Of a stretch of DNA of 64,000 nt, positions 58,771-64,000 are shown piece after piece. Numbering within the stretch: the first letter of the stretch is position 1; every line of letters starts with the position of its first letter. Source of the stretch: Eurosta solidaginis (lineage: Eukaryota > Arthropoda > Insecta > Diptera > Tephritidae); contig NC_090319.1 of the NCBI RefSeq assembly GCF_040869045.1, forward strand, positions 339,058,302 to 339,122,301, written 5' to 3'. The notes beneath the pieces are model-generated. The model saw only the letters and a program-made list of their open reading frames with translations. It did not search any database and was not told the DNA's origin. The translations under genes and the position numbers were made by a program.

Positions 58771-59984
58771 AACTGCAAGGGAAAATAAAATTGTATAAGG
58801 CTAAAAGCGTAGCCGGTAGCCGCTGTTCAACCAGAAAGTTTGTTTGCTTCTCAATATCTATACTATTTTCGTCTACATGTACTTCCATTTCTCCTTTGTA
58901 CTCATGTTCCTTATTCCCTATATCTACATTTATTGCTGTCATTCCAATTCTACCTTCAATTCCCAAAGCCATTCAAACTTCCAATCTCACTTCCATTTTC
59001 ATTCGCTCTCCCACCTAAATTACCTTATATATGGAATCTATATACGAAATATTGGAAACCTCTTCAAATAAATTACGGAGATATAGCGAATGTAAATTTT
59101 TGTTTCAATCCTTGTTCTTGCTCTTCCGTTAATCCATTTATCTCCATTCCCTTCTCATCCTTCATCTAAATCAAATTTTGAATATCTGCTTCAAGTAATT
59201 ACCGCTTATTTAAATTTTTCCGCCCAATTTTCAAAAATTCGTTACAGATAAATATCGCAAATTCCCTTTCAAATCTCAAGTTCAAAGAGTAGTTACCGCA
59301 AAATAGTCGATTGCAGGACTTTCCCTGCTTCGCGATAACTAACGATAAACGGGAGCAGCAATTCGTGAGTGATCCCACCTTTTTTAGGTAGGGCGAAGTC
59401 CAAGAAGAAGAATATAAGTTCGCCAGGGCCTGCTCGAGCCAAAAGATCAGGCACTAACAGTTACCAGTGATATCCTTATGACTTGACGCCAAGTTTTTGT
59501 CAAAAATCAGTTAAATGACAAGCAACCCCTCACAGCTTTTGACTTCACGGTGGCATAGTTTTGATTAACCGCTTGACTGTCTCGGCAAATACTACAATCC
59601 ATAACAGTTACAGCGGTGAAAAGCATTCATTTCCTGGGGACGCTGGATTGTTCGCACAACCTAAATTTCCGGCTGACATTGAGGTACTGGCCCCAAGCCA
59701 CCCGTCCAGCCTGAATCCACCCATGAACAGGTTCACCAGACTCCAATCGCATACTATTTCCTAACACCATTCCTTCTTAGTTGAAAAATGAGTCTTAAAT
59801 TTGGCAATAGCAGCGGAAGCCGGCGCTTGTCTTCCAGGGTTTAAGTCGAAGCCGGGAAGAATGCTGCACGAAGGCGTGCTCGCATGCTCAATACAGTCTC
59901 CTTATTTCATTCAAAATTCCTAACTCCATTTTGCAGAGTCTTATAGAACAGCCGGCTACTGAAAGCACACAGGTCACTAAAAGT
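58771..59984. other. Intronic; one LINE tail remnant
   Basis: 59365-59415 (gtgagtgatcccacctttt, then gtagggcgaagtcc and AAGAAGAA) resembles the 3' UTR end of the Jockey-like LINE at 19620-19670. Otherwise nothing recognised. The stretch 59561-59764 is open but resembles no family I know. Confidence 0.4.
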
Positions 59985-60379
59985 TGTCGTTGTTGTATTA
60001 ACGATAAAGACACTCCCCGAAGGCTTTGGGGAGTATTATCGATATTGATGGTCCTTTGCCGGATATAGATCCGGTATGATCCGGTAACACAGCACCATTA
60101 AGTTACTAGCCCCACCATCTCGGGAACGATTTATACGACCACATTAAACCTTCTTGGCCATACTGCCCTACCCACCCCCTAGTTCCAAGAGATACTTGGG
60201 GTCGCCAGAGCCTCGGATGTTAATGAAACGTGATTCGCCACGGGTAGGTGAGGTTCACAAATGGGTTGGATAAGCTATATGTTGCGCTGGCAACCCCTTG
60301 AATCAATTTGGTATTTTAGTCGCCTCTTACGACAGGCATACCTACCGCGGATATATTCTGACCCACTAACCCGCTGGAT
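59985..60379 (-). mobile_element. Family B SINE-like, intact, 13-bp TSD
   Basis: GGTCACTAAAAGT flanks both sides (59972-59984 and 60380-60392). Between them is a 395-bp element with its CAA-type tail at the left end (reverse orientation) and head CCAGCGGGTTAGTGGGTCAG at the right. This defines full-length B. No convincing tRNA-type A and B boxes were found in the head, so its RNA origin is open. Confidence 0.85.
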
Positions 60380-60392
60380 GGTCACTAAAAGT

Positions 60393-61587
60393 CACAGAGG
60401 TATTCGCCTCCGAAGGTTTACTCTTTAGTTTTTATTGGCTATGAGTGATAGAAAGTACTTATTAATTCCAGAGTGAACTTATCTACCACGTCTTTCACAG
60501 TGATTTCCGAAAACATTCCTGTTGCGGCAGGTGCTCCTTTCAGAACTTCCACTGTCCTTCAGCCATACAATGTCCAATTCGTTCGTCCGGGATTTCTAAA
60601 ATAGATTTTATTTTGACGTAACGATGGTCAAAGAGAACACTCCAGCCCAATAACAGGGACCCGAGTTCTCTACAGACAAGCGTCAGTTCTAAAGCCTCTT
60701 CGCTAACTGATTTAAAAAAGAGGAGTGCGACCCCTGTTACAGATACATAAACCCTCGTTTTAAATAAAAACAAAAAGGGATTCACCTTTGGCAAGTATGA
60801 TGGTAGCCATTCACATCGACTACGTATGATGAAACCAAATAACGCTTCTTCTCGCCTCTTCAGTCAGACCGTTCTTACTCATCAATACTGAAACTGCGTA
60901 AAAGATATCGGGAGCCTGCATCAAAGTTGAACAATTAGATAGCCCAAGAAAGATTATTAAGCCTAAATTTTAGTTTTTACAAAACCCAGTTCGGTTGCAC
61001 TTTCCATGCAAATTTGATCCTCTTACGTTTCAAACAAAAAAATTCAGATCATGCTCCTAACCATCGCATTAGATATGTATTGAGGTTAAAAGCAGTTGCC
61101 TAATGATTTTTTAATTTGCTTATTGATTCGAGTTGGCAACACTACTGCGGTATGGTATTGTATTGCAGCAGAAGCAGCAGCGGCACATTGATACGTTTTT
61201 CATTTTGTTGGAAAGTTATTTTAAATGAAATGCAAAAATTCAGATAAGAAAGAAAAATACGATTCGCGAATTGGCAGCGGTACTTGGCATCAAATCCATC
61301 ATTTTAACGTTTCATGACAAATTTTGATGATTACTGCACATACAACCATTCGTATCTACAGTTTCGAAAAGTATGTATGTATGTGTGCGTGGTTTGTGTG
61401 GTGTGAATGGAATGAATAGTTGCTTTATCGTGTTCGAAATTGGTGTTTGCGCATATTTATGAATGCATTGTAAATGTAAATCGCTGTGTGCGTGCGAATA
61501 AAGAGACCTTCTAATTTCAAGCTTATATGGTTTTTCATACTTGGTCGTACCAAAAGTGATGTTACAAACACAAATACATAATATCCC
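60393..61587. other. Intronic, nothing recognised
   Basis: An 84-codon open stretch on the reverse strand (60540-60794) resembles no family I know. Otherwise unique sequence. Confidence 0.35.
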
Positions 61588-62022
61588 CCAGCGGGTTAGG
61601 AGGGGGGGGGGGGGGGTGGGTCAGAATATACCCGCGGTAGGTATGCCTGTCGTAAGAGGCGACTAAAATACCAGATTCAAGGGGCTGTGTAGCGCAACCC
61701 TGCAGGTTGCCAGCGCAATATATAGCTTCTCCAAACCCAATTGTCAACCTCACCTATCCGCGGCGAATCCTGTTTCACTAACAGACGAGGCTCTGGCGAC
61801 CCTAAGCTCCTTATGGAACTTGGGGTGGGGGAGGGAGTGGGATGGCCTGAAGGTTTAATGTGGCCACATAAATCGTTCCCGAGATGGTCGGGCCAGCACC
61901 TTAATGGTGCTGTGGTACCGGAGCGTACCGGATCAGTATCCGGCAAAGGACCATCACATCGATAACACTCCCCAAAGCCTTCGGGGAGCAACCTTATCGC
62001 TACAACAACAACAACAACATCA
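61588..62022 (+). mobile_element. Family B SINE-like, near full length
   Basis: Head CAGCGGGTTAGG at 61589 is interrupted by a run of about 15 G (61604-61617). The rest matches 59985-60379 and ends CGCTACAACAACAACAACAA. The ends do not show a clear target duplication. Confidence 0.75.
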
Positions 62023-62347
62023 GGAAAATAAATAAGTCGTTCTATAGTCGTTGGGATTTCACATAGAAGAAATGTCATTTGAAAAAGCTTCATAAACCTT
62101 TCCATTTTCATTAAATAATGGGGTAAGTCTACACGTTGCAAGCCTTATGCATATATGTATCTTGAATAGGCGCTGCTAATGTTACACATGTCGCACAGCT
62201 AGATAAATACTGAGCTAACTCAAAGATCTGAAAATACGAAGTTATGAGTACCTCAGGACTTCCCATTCCAATACCTACCGAACTGTACACTTCATTTATT
62301 AATACTAATGTATAATATGCTAATAATAAAAGCTTTACAAAAATTAA

Positions 62348-63357
62348 CAAGTAAGAAAGTCTAAGTTCGGGTGAAACCGGTTATTACATACCCATCTGTG
62401 CCCTTGACATGCTCTTGTTGTTTGCTCTGTTTGGTTAATAATGTTATAAGGCTGCGTAATAATAAATATATGATTCTATTCTGAACTCATTTTCGTTCAT
62501 AAGAAGCAAAAAGGATACAGAGGCTGCACCAATGAACTTGAGCGGATGGGAGGTTTTCGTTCGACTTATGGCATTAAAAGTATTCTGAAACAAGTAAGGA
62601 CGGCACTGTCTTCATAACTTTCATGAATGGGCCTGAACAATAATCTTATCCCATTCGTAATCTCCAAATAATGCGCTGTATAAGATAAGAAATATATAGT
62701 GAACAGATGTACATACCTCAACGATTTTAAGATAAATATAAAAAAAATGGCAAAAAACCCCCTTATCTGAACGATCGGCTGTATGGGATATATATTCTAT
62801 ATAGCTCCGATCGAAATGATTTTGTCATGAAATCTTCTATGATATATTAGAATAAATATCACCAAGTTTAACGTTTTTATATTGGAAATTAGGGGAGAAA
62901 TTTCCAAAAATCTTTCTATCTGAACGATCGGTTGTATCGGATATAACTATATATAGCTCCGATCAAAGTGATTTTTTCAGCATATCTTCTATGAAATATT
63001 AGAATATATATCACCGAGTTTCACGTTTATACTTTCTAAATTGCGGCAGGAATGACCAAAATCGTCTTATCTGAACGATCGGTTGTATGGGAGATATATG
63101 TTATAGTGGTCCGATCCTACCGGATCCGACAAATGTTTAATATAATACAAAAGTACATCCTTGTGCCAAATTTCATTAAGATATCTCAAAATTTGAGGGA
63201 CTAGTTTGCGTTCAAACAGACAGACGGACGGACGGACAGACGGACATGGCTATATCAACTCAGTTCGTCGCCCTGATCAATTCGGTATACTTAATGGTGA
63301 GTCTATCTTCTATATTTCTCAACGTTACAAACATCGGACCAAAGTTAATATATCAGT
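62348..63357 (-). repeat. Repeat A end joined to repeat C, reverse
   Basis: 62348-62480 carries the A-short terminus (ACAAGTAAGAAAGTCTAAGT). From about 62640 the sequence is repeat C reversed, with three tandem units of about 152 bp marked TATCTGAACGATCGG at 62764, 62917 and 63068. It then has the AGACAGACGGACGGACGGAC leader near 63220. An old composite. Confidence 0.6.
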
Positions 63358-64000
63358 TCATGAAAGGTATAAAAAAGGAGCGGGTCACGCCCATTTTCAA
63401 AATTTGTTTAAGTTTTGTTCTTAGCATACCATTACTGAGGTAGAATATCAGTCAGATGTAGTTAACTGCCATAGAGTTATTCCAAACTTTGTAAAGGTTA
63501 GATCTTTAGGAAAAGTGGTCGTGTTCTTTGATTATCTTCACTCATTCTATATAACTTGGAAAGTGTCTCTGCCAAATTTCAATGTAATATCTTTAACGGC
63601 TATTGATTTACGGCTTGTTAAACTTCCAAACATTCTTATTCTAAATGTGGGTGGTGCCACGCCCATATTCCAAAACTTTTTGTAATTTATATTTTGCGTC
63701 AAAAAACCAATACACCTACCGAAAATGTCGGCGTGGTTATCGTCCGATTTCGCTCATTGTCAATACCAATCTATTCTGGGCCCAGATAAGGCCGTATACC
63801 GAATTTGGTGAAGATATCTCAATATTTGCTCAAGTTATCGTGTTAACGGACGTATAGATAGACAGACGGATATGGCTTAACAAAAGTTTTTTCGATACTG
63901 ATGATTTTAATTTATGAAAGTCTATATCTATCTCGATTCCTTTATACCTGTACAACCAACCGTTATCCAATCAAAGTTGTAATACTCTGTGTACAAGTAC
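63358..64000 (-). repeat. Dispersed repeat A-short, cut by window end
   Basis: Matches the interior and start of the element at 58163-58770 (cagataaggccgtataccga, gatatctcaatatttgctca, gaaagtctatatctatctcg, ctttatacctgtacaaccaa). It runs off the window at the GTGTACAAGTAC phrase. Confidence 0.65.

Larger units (their letters stand above)
16679..64000. other. CASK intron 10, open-ended, at least 47 kb
   Basis: Begins with donor gtatgt after exon 10. No further CASK exon is recognised up to the window end. The interval is mostly mobile-element debris listed separately, with intervening unique AT-rich sequence. Alternatively the assembly could be misjoined. Confidence 0.6.

Noticed and set aside
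60540..60794. 84-codon open frame on the reverse strand
   Set aside because: No recognised family and no splice context. It may be a remnant of an element I cannot name.
61677..62141. 154-codon open frame on the reverse strand
   Set aside because: Antisense through a family B copy. The Val run is the CAA tail read backwards.

Overview
This is eukaryotic genomic DNA, AT-rich and dense in repeats, from a dipteran, most likely a higher fly. A tephritid fruit fly is my best guess. The only host gene I recognise with confidence is the 5' half of CASK (the membrane-associated guanylate kinase with a CaM-kinase-like domain, formerly caki/CamGUK in Drosophila), on the + strand in ten coding exons from 6520 to 16678. 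The exons join in frame to 442 codons. They cover the whole CaMK-like domain, the CaM-binding segment and the L27 region. Residue numbering falls exactly on the animal CASK scheme (K41, D141, C146, G162). The protein carries GFG in place of DFG, the family hallmark. The PDZ, SH3 and guanylate-kinase exons are not in the window, so intron 10 is at least 47 kb long if the assembly is collinear.

Layout. 1-6519: decayed LINE fragments, SINE pieces and a presumed promoter/5' UTR. 6520-6756: CASK exons 1-2. 6757-12710: intron 2, with a cluster of short inverted-repeat transposons, a Jockey-like LINE tail and a tRNA-like SINE. 12711-16678: exons 3-10. 16679-64000: the giant intron, a patchwork of nested mobile elements. 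These include three long copies of one dispersed non-coding repeat (here family A), two of them inserted into other transposons (a Tc1-like transposase and a LINE). There are also SINEs with clear target-site duplications, a Harbinger-like inverted-repeat element in a short and a longer version, foldback-like arrays of CGATAA, a 61-bp satellite, and a palindrome with arms of about 195 bp.

Inside the giant intron, at 49838-49966, lies a candidate first coding exon (43 codons, strong donor, phase 0). Its phase matches the donor of CASK exon 10, so it could be the start of a short CASK isoform lacking the kinase domain, as is known in Drosophila. This is an inference and the best lead in the window for host biology. 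I found no CRISPR, bacterial operon or other prokaryotic system, and no tRNA or rRNA gene. Family letters (A, B, C, T) are local labels. Element boundaries are approximate unless a target-site duplication is stated.
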